Shown: in pieces, positions 43,153 to 51,972 of the stretch | Numbering within the stretch: position 1 is the first letter of the stretch | Layout of the letters: every line of letters starts with the position of its first letter | Assembly (NCBI RefSeq): GCF_031624495.1 | Contig: NZ_JAMQOP010000003.1 | Coordinates: forward strand, 186,001-250,000 | From: Halogeometricum sp. S1BR25-6 | Lineage (GTDB): Archaea > Halobacteriota > Halobacteria > Halobacteriales > Haloferacaceae | Direction of reading: 5' to 3' | DNA: 64,000 nucleotides | Program-made: the position numbers and the translations under genes | Notes under the pieces: generated by a model | Told to the model about the DNA's origin: nothing | What the model saw: the letters and a program-made list of their open reading frames with translations, nothing else | The model's database searches: none

Positions 43153-45090
43153 ATGTCTCTACGCCGCCTCAGCGGAGTTTCTCATCTCCGTATCGGGCTT
43201 CTTCTCGGTCATCTCGCACTACCAGTCGGACTCTGGTTAGCCGTGCGGATCGGCCGCGCCCGGTTCGTCGGGCTGGCATTCTATCTCATCGCGGCGACGC
43301 TGTTCGTTGACGTCCTCCTGCTGGTGGGCAGACCGTCCTCCGAGACGGTCGCGGCCGATATTCTGGATGCCCGGGCGGTGGCTATCGTCTTGGTGGCGAG
43401 CGCCGCCGTGCTGGCGCTGATTGGTCCCGGCCTCGTATTCTACGCCTGCGTGACGACGGTACTGGTCGCCATCTTTCTCCGAGCGTTCGCCCTCGAAAAT
43501 GCCGATACGTCGGCCTGTATCGACCTGACGCTACTCTGTGGAACGTCGATTTTGCTCATCTCCTCACAGGTGTTCACCGTCGCGTATTACACGAACGTGG
43601 CGGACACCATCAACCACACCACCACCGCGATGGTGCTCCGCGACTCTCAATGGCTCTCTGCCATCTCGTCGACTCGATACTACTTCTTCGCCGCGTTTCA
43701 CGTTCTCGCCAGTACGGGAATGCAGTTCACCAAAATCAGTCCGCGACCGTTCATGGGCGTTCTCATGGCGCTTCTCTTCCAGATTGCGCTCCTCGCCGGA
43801 TACCTCTTCTTCAATGAGTGGAGCCACTCTCGCTCTCTGGCGTTGATCGCCACGGGGTTCGTGAGCATCAACATCGCGTTCCTCCACTACGGCTCAATCG
43901 CCCACTACCAATCGATGAGCTTCGTTCTGTTCTGCGTCTTTCTCTATCTCCTATACAGGGGCAGTTGGACCGGCCGAGATATCGCGGTCACAGTGCCGAT
44001 CTTAGCGGCGTGGATTGCCACCCACCACGTGAGTATCCTAATAGCGATCTTCATAACTGCAGTTCCAACTGGATACCTTGCGATCAACGCGTTGCGGCGG
44101 CGCACGAAGGATACCACCGCCAACCACACGGTGTTCATGTTCTTGGTCTTCTGTCTGATGTTCGGTTCCTACTGGGCCCTGATCACCACGAAATTCCGAG
44201 AGATTCTGATCTGGGTGTTTTTCAGTAGCGCAACCGCCGAAGGAATCCCGTCTCGTATCTACCTCATCGACACGGTCAGCTCGGTCGAACAACTCATCGC
44301 CGAGTCGATTCCATTTTTCGTCGACAGTGTCCACTACTCGTTCTTGTTAGCGCTCGCCGGCATCGGCGTCTTGGTGATTCTCACTACGGACCTGTTCAAG
44401 ACGTTGAGGTGGCGTCTCATCCTATTGGCGTTTCTCCCCGCAGCTGCCCTGTATTTCCCGAGTCCTGTCTGGATCCCGCTAGAGGGACTGATCCCGTACA
44501 ACAGGCTCCGGCTCATGGTACTCCCGTTTCTGGTGCTCGTTCCGGCCGCGGGGTTCAGATACGGTGCGCGCCCCACCGACGGGTCAACGCTTCGACGCGG
44601 TATCGTCGTCTTGTTCACCGCGGCCCTCGTCTTAACGACCATAACTAGCGGCCTCACCCATCCTGGTCTCACTGATCTCCTTGGAATCCAGAAAGGCCCA
44701 CAGGAGCACATCACGAACGAGGAACTGGCGGCGACCGATTTCGTATTCGCGCACGCGAACGACCAGCAATCGGTGTACAGTCGCTCTGACCTGATGGTCT
44801 ACCAGCGTCAGTACGCTTGGGAGCAACAGAGTCCAGCCGCGCCGGATCAGTTCGTGAAGATGAGGGCGAGTCAAGCCGACCGTCAGTTGATCACAAAACC
44901 GGGCCTTACCGTCGTTTCCGTGGCTGCATTCCGGAATAACGGCATCCGGACGGTGCTCGTCGATCTGAACTCGTCACGGTACGGCGGGTACGAAATCGAC
45001 GCGCCGGTCTACGCGAGCAACTACCGCTGGAATCGGACGAACACGAGCGTCGTGTACACCAACGGTCCCGTCGTGATTCAGTACCAGTAG
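43153..45090 (+). CDS. Large polytopic membrane protein, possible glycan polymerase or GT-C transferase
   Basis: 645 residues. About 12-13 membrane segments fill residues 10-525, followed by a 120-residue outer domain (from QEHITNEELAATDFV to the end). Outer loops carry candidate polar residues (for example NHTTTAMVLRDSQW and ISSTRYYFF). The pattern fits GT-C glycosyltransferases or Wzy-like polymerases of surface polysaccharide loci, but I see no diagnostic DxD or STT3-type motif, so this is inference from layout and context. No other polymerase candidate is present in the locus. Confidence 0.7.
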   Translation: MSLRRLSGVSHLRIGLLLGHLALPVGLWLAVRIGRARFVGLAFYLIAATLFVDVLLLVGRPSSETVAADILDARAVAIVLVASAAVLALIGPGLVFYACVTTVLVAIFLRAFALENADTSACIDLTLLCGTSILLISSQVFTVAYYTNVADTINHTTTAMVLRDSQWLSAISSTRYYFFAAFHVLASTGMQFTKISPRPFMGVLMALLFQIALLAGYLFFNEWSHSRSLALIATGFVSINIAFLHYGSIAHYQSMSFVLFCVFLYLLYRGSWTGRDIAVTVPILAAWIATHHVSILIAIFITAVPTGYLAINALRRRTKDTTANHTVFMFLVFCLMFGSYWALITTKFREILIWVFFSSATAEGIPSRIYLIDTVSSVEQLIAESIPFFVDSVHYSFLLALAGIGVLVILTTDLFKTLRWRLILLAFLPAAALYFPSPVWIPLEGLIPYNRLRLMVLPFLVLVPAAGFRYGARPTDGSTLRRGIVVLFTAALVLTTITSGLTHPGLTDLLGIQKGPQEHITNEELAATDFVFAHANDQQSVYSRSDLMVYQRQYAWEQQSPAAPDQFVKMRASQADRQLITKPGLTVVSVAAFRNNGIRTVLVDLNSSRYGGYEIDAPVYASNYRWNRTNTSVVYTNGPVVIQYQ

Positions 45091-45297
45091 ATTACGAAGG
45101 ACTTTCGCTGTCGTTATGTTCCAGTCTCCGAATCGGCGTTTCGCTGCATTTTGACCGCCGAATTCCCCTTTCGTCGGCGACAGCGCCTAGTGGTACCGGC
45201 GGCCCGTCGAACTGCCCGTCCGGCGTACGACACGGTTCGTCTATTCAACGTCCGGTGCGGCACGACGCGAGGACTCGCGCGATGTCTGCGCTACTAA

Positions 45298-46083
45298 CTA
45301 CGAGTCACTCCGGTTATCGAGTAGCCCATCGATTTGGCCGATGAACCTCACGACGTGGTGGATGGCTTCGACGGCGATCCAGAACGCCAGCTTGGGGACG
45401 CTTCGGTTGACCGTGTCGAGAAGGAGCGCCTGCACCACCCGCTTGCTCCGTGGCGTGTCCTTAATCTCCCACCGCCGTACGTCCGCTTTCCCGTGTCGGT
45501 GGCTCTTCTTCCAGTACTCGAAGACCGAGTCGGCGAAGGAGTGGTCAACGACCATCTCCGGATGATAATGAATCGAGTGATCGCGGCAGATGCGCTCTGC
45601 GAGTTCTGTCTCTTCGTGACCGTGGTGAATCCGCTCGTCGAAGCCGCCCACGTCCTCTAGCAGTTCCTTGGTCATCGCCATGTTACACCCCGGTAACCAC
45701 TCTGTCTCCTTCGGTTCGTCTCCCTGGTCGTACCAGGGCATATCCTTGTACTTGAACGGAAACTCGTCCGGCCACGGAAGGTCTTTGTACTTGAAGGGGG
45801 AATCGTCCGGCTGAAAAACCCGTCCGGCGACGGCATCGTGTTCGTCAAGGGCTTTACTGGCCGCCTCGAGATACCCCTCCCGAGGCATCGAATCGTCATC
45901 GAGGAAAACTATCTTGTCCGCATTAGCTCGTTTGATTCCTTCGTTGCGCGCTTTGGAGGCGCCCGTGTCGCGGCGAACAATGACTTCGTAGTCGTCGTAG
46001 CTCCCTCGGCAGAGGTACTGAACGGCTTCGATGTCCTCCTCGTTCTCAATGATCGTAGGAATGACGACGGAAAGTTCCACCAT
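45298..46083 (-). CDS. Family 2 glycosyltransferase (short, GT-A)
   Basis: 261 residues. GT-A motifs SVVIPTIIENEEDIEAV, RRDTGASKARNEGI, metal site D62-D-D64 (FLDDDSMPREG), CNMAMTKELLEDVGGFDERI and HEETELAERI. An exact-period doubling, PFKYKDLPW then PFKYKDMPW 13 residues later (96-117), sits between the catalytic parts. A weak C-terminal hydrophobic helix may attach it to the membrane. Minus-strand AAGATAAATG at about 46109-46118 is its likely TATA box. Confidence 0.87.
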   Translation of the reverse strand: MVELSVVIPTIIENEEDIEAVQYLCRGSYDDYEVIVRRDTGASKARNEGIKRANADKIVFLDDDSMPREGYLEAASKALDEHDAVAGRVFQPDDSPFKYKDLPWPDEFPFKYKDMPWYDQGDEPKETEWLPGCNMAMTKELLEDVGGFDERIHHGHEETELAERICRDHSIHYHPEMVVDHSFADSVFEYWKKSHRHGKADVRRWEIKDTPRSKRVVQALLLDTVNRSVPKLAFWIAVEAIHHVVRFIGQIDGLLDNRSDS

Positions 46084-46255
46084 ACGCTACTACTCACGTG
46101 TTGTACTCATTTATCTTACTATTATCACACTAAGGGAAAGTGCAAGAATACGTGAGCTATCGAAAATAATAGCACGATTCGGACAGATCGTCAGCTATCG
46201 TTTCTTCCGAAGTTGGGTATCTCGTGAGGGCCGACGCGGCGTGGAGGTGCCTAAT

Positions 46256-47389
46256 TCAGGGAGGATTCTCTCGGTCCCACACCTTCATGTGGTCAATGTA
46301 GGCGTAATTGTTCCCAGTGCCGGGCTGGGCACCCCACCCACCGCCATAGTAGAAGTTGTTCCAGATGCCCTCGATGGAGTCGTACGGCGACGTCCACGCG
46401 AAGTTGAACCCTCGCTCGTCGATCACTAACTCGCCATCGTGCCACTGCTTGAGCACCCCATCGTTGGTGTTCTTCCCGGAGTTCATCTTACAGTAGCGGT
46501 CGAGTTGGTACCATTGCCCTTTGTTCATCAGTTTGTCCGGGTGGATGGAGGTCTGGTACTCGTCGGCCGAATAGACGTAGTAGGCCAGCGAGAACTGATC
46601 CTTAGTCCCGCCGTGGAAGTCACCGCGATAGAGTTGACCTCGCGCCGACCACCCATTCGTGCCGTCGGACCGAGTGCCACCGGAACCCGCACCCGAGTCC
46701 CATTTACCGGAGAATCCGGGGAAGCCCTTGCCGGCCACTCGGCCGTCGAAGCCGTTCTCGAAGGCGTAGTCCTCGTCCAGCATGACCCAACAGCGCATGT
46801 GACATTCGTCCAGCCCGGAGCCGAACTCGGGTTGGTCCTCAAACCGAAGTTGCATGGCTGTCCCATAGTAGGACCCTTCCGGCTGATTAATTTCGAGACA
46901 GCCCGTACCCTCTCGTTGGCGGCTCGTGTTGATGCTGAGCTTCCGGCGATTGATGGGTAGCGACCACCGAGACAGAACCTCGTCCATCGTGTCCATCGAT
47001 AGGTCAATGGTGCCTGTCTCGTCGCCGTCGCTGTGACTGGCCGTTAGCGTCTCGGACGTACCACCGATGAACGCGCGCAGTTCGTCCGTGTCGGTACGGA
47101 ACCAGATCTGGCCCTCGGTCGCGTCGCTCGGATCGCTCGTTCTCCGGGGAGCGACGAGTCGCCCCTGATGAACGGGCGCTTCGACCCACTGGGATCCATC
47201 ACCCAGATATCGCTTGCCTGTGTCGGCTGCAAGGAACTTCGCTCCCTTTGTCGGGGTGTATTCGCCCAGATTTTCCTCAAGGCCTCGGTTCTCGACACCC
47301 AAGTCGATCTTCCAGAAGTTTTCGTTCAGTGGATGGTGCCAGTCAACCGTACCTTCCGAAGGCGTGTTGTAGCCGTGGTTCGTAGTCAT
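46256..47389 (-). CDS. Tail-fibre-like N-terminal module fused to a polysaccharide-lyase-like domain
   Basis: 377 residues. The first 105 or so (NHGYNTPSEGTVDWHHPLNE through YLGDGSQW and QIWFRTDTDELRAF) form a module also found in the adjacent gene and reminiscent of phage tail-fibre attachment domains. The rest (about 150-377) is a beta-rich domain with IDERGFNFAWTSPYDSIEGI and a closing NNYAYIDHMKVWDRE, similar in layout to family 14-type alginate/polyuronate lyases or LamG-like glycan binders. No signal peptide. It lies 8 bases behind the related gene, in one operon. Assignment of the lyase part is tentative. Confidence 0.65.
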   Translation of the reverse strand: MTTNHGYNTPSEGTVDWHHPLNENFWKIDLGVENRGLEENLGEYTPTKGAKFLAADTGKRYLGDGSQWVEAPVHQGRLVAPRRTSDPSDATEGQIWFRTDTDELRAFIGGTSETLTASHSDGDETGTIDLSMDTMDEVLSRWSLPINRRKLSINTSRQREGTGCLEINQPEGSYYGTAMQLRFEDQPEFGSGLDECHMRCWVMLDEDYAFENGFDGRVAGKGFPGFSGKWDSGAGSGGTRSDGTNGWSARGQLYRGDFHGGTKDQFSLAYYVYSADEYQTSIHPDKLMNKGQWYQLDRYCKMNSGKNTNDGVLKQWHDGELVIDERGFNFAWTSPYDSIEGIWNNFYYGGGWGAQPGTGNNYAYIDHMKVWDRENPP

Positions 47390-47397
47390 GCTCTCAC

Positions 47398-48081
47398 TCA
47401 GTAATCCGTTGGGTCGATCGGCTGTCCGTCTAGATACGCAGTCCCCTCAACGGTAAGTGAGAGACTGGTAAGCGTTCCCCGGAACGTGAACACTTCGGGA
47501 GTCGCTCCCCCCCTAATTCCGCCTTCAATAAGAACGGTACCGTCTGGCTGCGGGGTAATTGAATCTCCAGTGTTTATATTCTGAGTGTCGATGATTTCTC
47601 CGTCAATAACAGCGCGGTATCGATCCCAACTTGCTCCGTCTACTGCTTCGACGCTTAGAGTGTGGGTTTCATCGGTCGAACTGTTAGATTCGCTCTCGGT
47701 ATTCGCATCCTCGATTATCGCGCCCGTCAGAACGTTCACGACCCCCAACTTCGACTGCACCACTAAAGCGTCGAGATCGGACCGGTACCACAGTTCTCCG
47801 ACCGACGTCTCAGACGGGTTAGTGCTTGAGTATGTAGGAGCTTCGAGAAGTGCCGGTAGATGAACTGGAGCCTCCTTCCACTCCGACCCATCGCCGAGAT
47901 AACGAACACCGGTGTCCGTCGCGAGGAACTTCGCCCCCCCTTTTGGTGTGTATTGATCGAGACTCTCCTCCGTGTCCCGAATTTCCACGCCCGTGTCTAT
48001 CTTGTGGAAGTTTTCGTTGAGCGGGACGTGCCAGTCGACGGTACCCTCTGCCGGAGTGTTGTAACCGTGATTTGAAGTCAT
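47398..48081 (-). CDS. Tail-fibre-like module protein, partner of the lyase-like gene
   Basis: 227 residues from ATG 48081; the longer frame to 48303 has no coding look. Residues 1-108 repeat the module of the next gene (NHGYNTPAEGTVDWHVPLNE, GAKFLATDTGVRYLGDGSEW, GELWYRSDLDALVV). The C-terminal 110 residues form a separate beta domain ending in GTAYLDGQPIDPTDY. No export signal. It may be a structural or adhesive protein, perhaps from a virus-derived particle or export device. The shared start of both genes suggests tandem duplication with exchanged C-termini. Confidence 0.65.
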   Translation of the reverse strand: MTSNHGYNTPAEGTVDWHVPLNENFHKIDTGVEIRDTEESLDQYTPKGGAKFLATDTGVRYLGDGSEWKEAPVHLPALLEAPTYSSTNPSETSVGELWYRSDLDALVVQSKLGVVNVLTGAIIEDANTESESNSSTDETHTLSVEAVDGASWDRYRAVIDGEIIDTQNINTGDSITPQPDGTVLIEGGIRGGATPEVFTFRGTLTSLSLTVEGTAYLDGQPIDPTDY

Positions 48082-48729
48082 AGGTGTGCTCCTTCGAATC
48101 GGTTCAGCGGTCCCGAACCGATCGTTATCCCCGAGTCGATAGTTCTCCCCGAGTCGCGCGAGGACACTCGTTCCGAACGATGTGACCACGCTAGATGGGT
48201 ATCCGAAACGTCGACTACTCCTCGCACCGCGCTGACCGACGACTCTCGGCGGCGCGCATCGGAGACGATACTCCGTCCGTCGTTCGCTTTCGGATCCATA
48301 CATCAGGGCCGCCGAGAAGACAAATATCGATTCTAGCTAGATTCATAGTATGTCGGTGAAGATGACACTAATCCTCGGCATCTTCCAGATAAGTATCAGA
48401 TACTAGTAATGGGCGCGACGACCGAACGTGTCATTGGAGTATGTCTGTTTCCCGGAGGCGTGTTAGTGAGTGTTCAGCCGACTACCGAGAGTTCGGATCC
48501 GTCGATGTTCACGGGAGTACAGCTTTCGGGCGGCCGACGAGAAGTGTTTCGTGATTCGGTGACGGACCAATCGTCGCGGGTCGGCGCCGCCGGGACCGCT
48601 GCCGAAAGCGACGGAGAACGAACGGAGAGAGATCCATCGAAGGTTCGACGAACAGACACTTATCAAACGAATCGTCTCAGCGGTTTCGCCGAAACCATTA
48701 TATAACTGCGCTAGGAAAAAGTTCTTTAG
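48082..48729. other. Intergenic region, no sure gene
   Basis: 648 bases between divergent genes. A plus-strand frame of 98 codons (48409-48705) lacks coding character and I do not call it. The right end has a clear TATA box for the next gene. Confidence 0.5.
48698..48705 (+). promoter_or_regulatory. TATA box of the dehydrogenase operon
   Basis: TTATATAA, 25-32 bases before ATG 48730. The clearest core promoter in the window, consistent with a leaderless operon of three genes. Confidence 0.6.
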
Positions 48730-49668
48730 ATGACAGAAGTCGGGGATAGCACGCCAACTCAGCGTTCAGTGTGGGCTTCGCGACTCGAACGCGCGCTCCT
48801 CGGGGTGGTCGGAGCGGTCCTCTGCGTGGCGGTATCGAGCGTCCAGGCGGTGACCGCGGTGAACATCGGGCCGCTGGTGTTCCGACCGGTGCCGGGACTC
48901 GTCGCGGTAGCCGGACTGGTGGGCGGCCCTGCGGCCGTCGTCGGAAGCACACTCGGGTACCTCGCTTACCGAATCGTAACGGGGGTTCCGGCCGTCTGGG
49001 AGAGCGTCGGGCTTCTCGTGCTCGGACTACTGACGTACCTTCTCTGGAATCGGTTCGGCTCGGTTCGTCACCAGCACCCCCTCCGCGCACCGCCGCTCGT
49101 TCAGGCACGCGAGTTCGCCGTCGCGGTCGGTATCGCCTCGCTCGGCGCCGCAGTCGTCTCCTCGTGGGGGTACGAAATCGCGGGGACGCTCCCGTTCTTC
49201 CCGACGGCCCTATTCGTCGCGACCGAGTACGCCGCCTCCGCGGTCGTCTGGGGCGGTCTCGTCCTCGTGGCGGTCCCCCGCTTCGTCAGCGAGGAACGCT
49301 GGCGAGCGATGGTCGATGCGATTCGGCCGACGGAGGACGGTCGTACGGGTGAGAGTCGGACGTGGGTCGTCGTAACGGCCGCGATACTGTTCGCCTGGTT
49401 CCTGCTCGGTAGCGCCATCTCCGGCTGGTTTCAGGTCGTAGAGCTGGTGCCGCCGTTCCACCTCCGCCTTCGCGGCCTCGACCCGCTGCTGGTTTTCACC
49501 GAGGCGGGACCCTTCGGGCGAGGAGGTGTGATTTTGCAGATCGCGGTCGGTACGACCCTCGCCACGTTGTGGATCCTCTCGTCGCTCCGATGGGGCCTCC
49601 TCCCGTACGGTCGCGATCAGGACCGAGACCGAGACGTCGATCGTCACCAACGTCAACAGAACAACTAA
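48730..49668 (+). CDS. Polytopic membrane protein in the GMC dehydrogenase operon
   Basis: 312 residues with about seven or eight membrane segments and a charged C-terminal tail (RDQDRDRDVDRHQRQQ). The opening region (NIGPLVFRPVPGLVAVAGLVGG) resembles substrate-binding or sensor membrane domains in hydropathy only. I do not recognise the family. It is first in an operon with a subunit 3 and a GMC flavoprotein, 25 bases apart, so it could anchor the dehydrogenase or transport its sugar. No heme-binding CxxCH is present. Confidence 0.65.
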   Translation: MTEVGDSTPTQRSVWASRLERALLGVVGAVLCVAVSSVQAVTAVNIGPLVFRPVPGLVAVAGLVGGPAAVVGSTLGYLAYRIVTGVPAVWESVGLLVLGLLTYLLWNRFGSVRHQHPLRAPPLVQAREFAVAVGIASLGAAVVSSWGYEIAGTLPFFPTALFVATEYAASAVVWGGLVLVAVPRFVSEERWRAMVDAIRPTEDGRTGESRTWVVVTAAILFAWFLLGSAISGWFQVVELVPPFHLRLRGLDPLLVFTEAGPFGRGGVILQIAVGTTLATLWILSSLRWGLLPYGRDQDRDRDVDRHQRQQNN

Positions 49669-49693
49669 TGGTATCGAACTGCATCCCACGAGC

Positions 49694-50248
49694 ATGCGAT
49701 TGACTCGGCGAGACGCCATGCTGTCCCTCGTCGCGGGCGGAAGCGCCGGAGCGGTCGGTGCGTACGGGTCGGGGGCGTCCCGCACCGACCGGACGAGCGA
49801 TTCGGACGCCGACGGAGACGCCGCGGCCCGCACGCTGGTCGCCGTCGCCGAGGTAGTGTATCCGTCGGAGGTCTCGGGGACCGACGAGTTCGTAACCCAG
49901 TACGCGTCCGGGCTGACGGACCGACGGAGCGCCTCCGTCGCGGCGGCCGCCGACGAACTCGACTCGTACGCGCGGCGAACGCGCGGTTCGGCGTTCGCCG
50001 ACCTCTCGGTCGACCAACGCGACTCGGTACTTCGAGGGATGGGCGTCGACCGAACGGGCGCCTCGCCGGACGGGAGCCTTCCGGAGCGGGTTCGGTACTA
50101 CCTGGTCGACCAGGTGCTGTACGGGCTGTACACCTCGCCAAAAGGGGGGCAGTTGATCGGTATGGAGAACCCCGTCGGATACCCCGGCGGCTACGAATCG
50201 TACCAGAAGCCGCCGACTACAGCGCGAAGCTCCGAGGTGACCGACTGA
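49694..50248 (+). CDS. Gluconate 2-dehydrogenase subunit 3-like protein (twin-arginine)
   Basis: 184 residues. Twin-arginine signal (TRRDAML with Arg5-Arg6), then an all-helical domain with LVAVAEVVYPSEVSG, RVRYYLVDQVLYGLYTSPKGG and GYPGGYESYQKP, which are family marks of the small gamma subunit of FAD-linked sugar/gluconate dehydrogenases. It carries the Tat signal that takes the folded flavoprotein along. It ends in TGATG overlapping the next start, so expression is coupled. Confidence 0.9.
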   Translation: MRLTRRDAMLSLVAGGSAGAVGAYGSGASRTDRTSDSDADGDAAARTLVAVAEVVYPSEVSGTDEFVTQYASGLTDRRSASVAAAADELDSYARRTRGSAFADLSVDQRDSVLRGMGVDRTGASPDGSLPERVRYYLVDQVLYGLYTSPKGGQLIGMENPVGYPGGYESYQKPPTTARSSEVTD

Positions 50249-51912
50249 TGAGCGGGAAATCGAAGGGTCAGGGTGGCCGCGCCCCGTCTCCGGACCCGGA
50301 CGTCTGCGTCGTCGGATCCGGCGTCGCCGGTGCGCTGACGGCACACTCGCTCGCGAAGCGCGGCCACGAGGTAGTCATACTCGAAGCGGGTCGCCGGTTC
50401 GACCCGTCGAATCGAACGGCACAGATGGAGGAGGCGATCCGCCCCGAGGGGTCGTTCCGGGACGTCTGGGAGATGGGCGGCGAGCGCGACCGATACACCT
50501 CCTCCGGCGACGTGTACTACGGGCTGAACAACACGCGGGTGAAGGCCGTCGGGGGGACGACACTCCACTGGCTCGGGATCACCCCGCGCCTCCACGAGAA
50601 GGACTTCGAGATGCAGTCGCGGTACGGACTCGCCTCCGATTGGCCGATATCGTACGATGACCTCCGACCCTTCTACGCGCGGGCCGAACGGGAACTGGGG
50701 GTCGCCGGCGGGGACGATAACCCGTTCGCGCCGCCGCGGGAAGCGGACTATCCGATGCCCGCGTTCCCCCCGAGTTACTCCGATACGCTGTTCGCCGAGG
50801 CGTGCGACGCTCTCGACATCACGATGCACTCGGTCCCGCAGGCGCGGAACTCGGAGCTGTACGACGGACGCAGTCCCTGCGTCGGATTCAGCACCTGTAT
50901 CCCGGTCTGTCCGTCCGGGGCGAAGTACAGCGCCGACGTCCACGTCGTGAAGGCGGAAGGGGAGGGCGCCCGCGTCATCGACCGCGCGCCCGTGCAACGG
51001 CTCGAACACGACTCGAAGGGCGAACGCGTCGAAGCGGCCGTCTACGCGACCCCGGACGGGGAGCGCCACCGTCAGACGGCGAGTCGGTTCGTACTCGCCT
51101 GCGGCGCCGTCGAGATACCCCGACTCCTGTTACTCTCGAAGTCCGACCAGTACCCCGACGGACTGGCGAACTCCAGCGGCGTCGTCGGGAAGTACTTCAT
51201 GGACCAGCCCATCGTCTCCATCGTCGGCGAACTCGAACGGCCGACGGCGCAGGAACCGATCGGGTACCATACGAGCGAGACTCACCAGTTCTACGACCAC
51301 GAGGACTCCCGACCGGGAAGTATCAAATTCGTCTTCGACAACGAGAATCCGGTTCACCTCTCGAAGACCGCACTGCGCGGCGGAGACAACGGGACCCGTG
51401 GGGATCTCACGGACGTGTTGACCGGGGACTCGTGGGGGGACGAAACGCTCGAGAAGATGCGGGACCGCACGCCGAACCGTCGGGTCAGCATGTTCGCCAA
51501 CCCCGAACTGCTCCCCCGAGAGGAGAACGCCGTCACCCTCGATACGTCCACGACCGACGACCACGGCAATCCGGTTCCGGACGTCTCCTTCAACCTCGGA
51601 CCGCACGCGATAGAGACGATGGAGCGGGCGCGGGAGATCCAATACCGCATCCTCGAGGAGATGGACGCGACGGTCGTCGCCGAGAGCGACCTCGCGAGTC
51701 CGAAGATCGCCTCCCACAAGACGGGAACGACCCGTATGGGAACAGACCCATCCGAGAGCGTCGTCGACCCCACGCTCCGGACGCACGACCTGCGGAACCT
51801 CTACATCGCCTCGGGTAGCGCCTTCGTCACCGCCGGCGCGATGAACCCGACACTCACCATCGCAGCGCTCGCACTGAAGGCGGCGGGCCACATCCACGAA
51901 GAGTTGTCGTAG
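50248..51912 (+). CDS. GMC-family FAD sugar dehydrogenase with predicted 3Fe-4S site
   Basis: 554 residues. FAD-binding VVGSGVAGALTA near 21-32, substrate domain with GGTTLHWLG, catalytic-site ASHKTGTTRMG, and the closing SAFVTAGAMNPTLTIAALAL of gluconate/glucose dehydrogenase alpha subunits. C211, C217 and C221 (PCVGFSTCIPVCPSGAKY) have the C-x5-C-x3-C spacing of the 3Fe-4S cluster in bacterial FAD-glucose dehydrogenase. It has no own signal and should be exported with subunit 3. The usual multiheme cytochrome partner is absent here, so electrons may go to a halocyanin or to the quinone pool through the membrane partner (inference). Confidence 0.92.
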   Translation: MSGKSKGQGGRAPSPDPDVCVVGSGVAGALTAHSLAKRGHEVVILEAGRRFDPSNRTAQMEEAIRPEGSFRDVWEMGGERDRYTSSGDVYYGLNNTRVKAVGGTTLHWLGITPRLHEKDFEMQSRYGLASDWPISYDDLRPFYARAERELGVAGGDDNPFAPPREADYPMPAFPPSYSDTLFAEACDALDITMHSVPQARNSELYDGRSPCVGFSTCIPVCPSGAKYSADVHVVKAEGEGARVIDRAPVQRLEHDSKGERVEAAVYATPDGERHRQTASRFVLACGAVEIPRLLLLSKSDQYPDGLANSSGVVGKYFMDQPIVSIVGELERPTAQEPIGYHTSETHQFYDHEDSRPGSIKFVFDNENPVHLSKTALRGGDNGTRGDLTDVLTGDSWGDETLEKMRDRTPNRRVSMFANPELLPREENAVTLDTSTTDDHGNPVPDVSFNLGPHAIETMERAREIQYRILEEMDATVVAESDLASPKIASHKTGTTRMGTDPSESVVDPTLRTHDLRNLYIASGSAFVTAGAMNPTLTIAALALKAAGHIHEELS

Positions 51913-51972
51913 AGGAACGGGTCCGCCGACGCTGGACTTATCAAACGCCGCGACGACCCTTCCGTACCCCGC

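Noticed and set aside
48409..48705. Plus-strand frame of 98 codons in the gap before the dehydrogenase operon.
   Set aside because: Composition unlike neighbouring proteins, no upstream TATA box, and it overlaps the promoter of the next gene.
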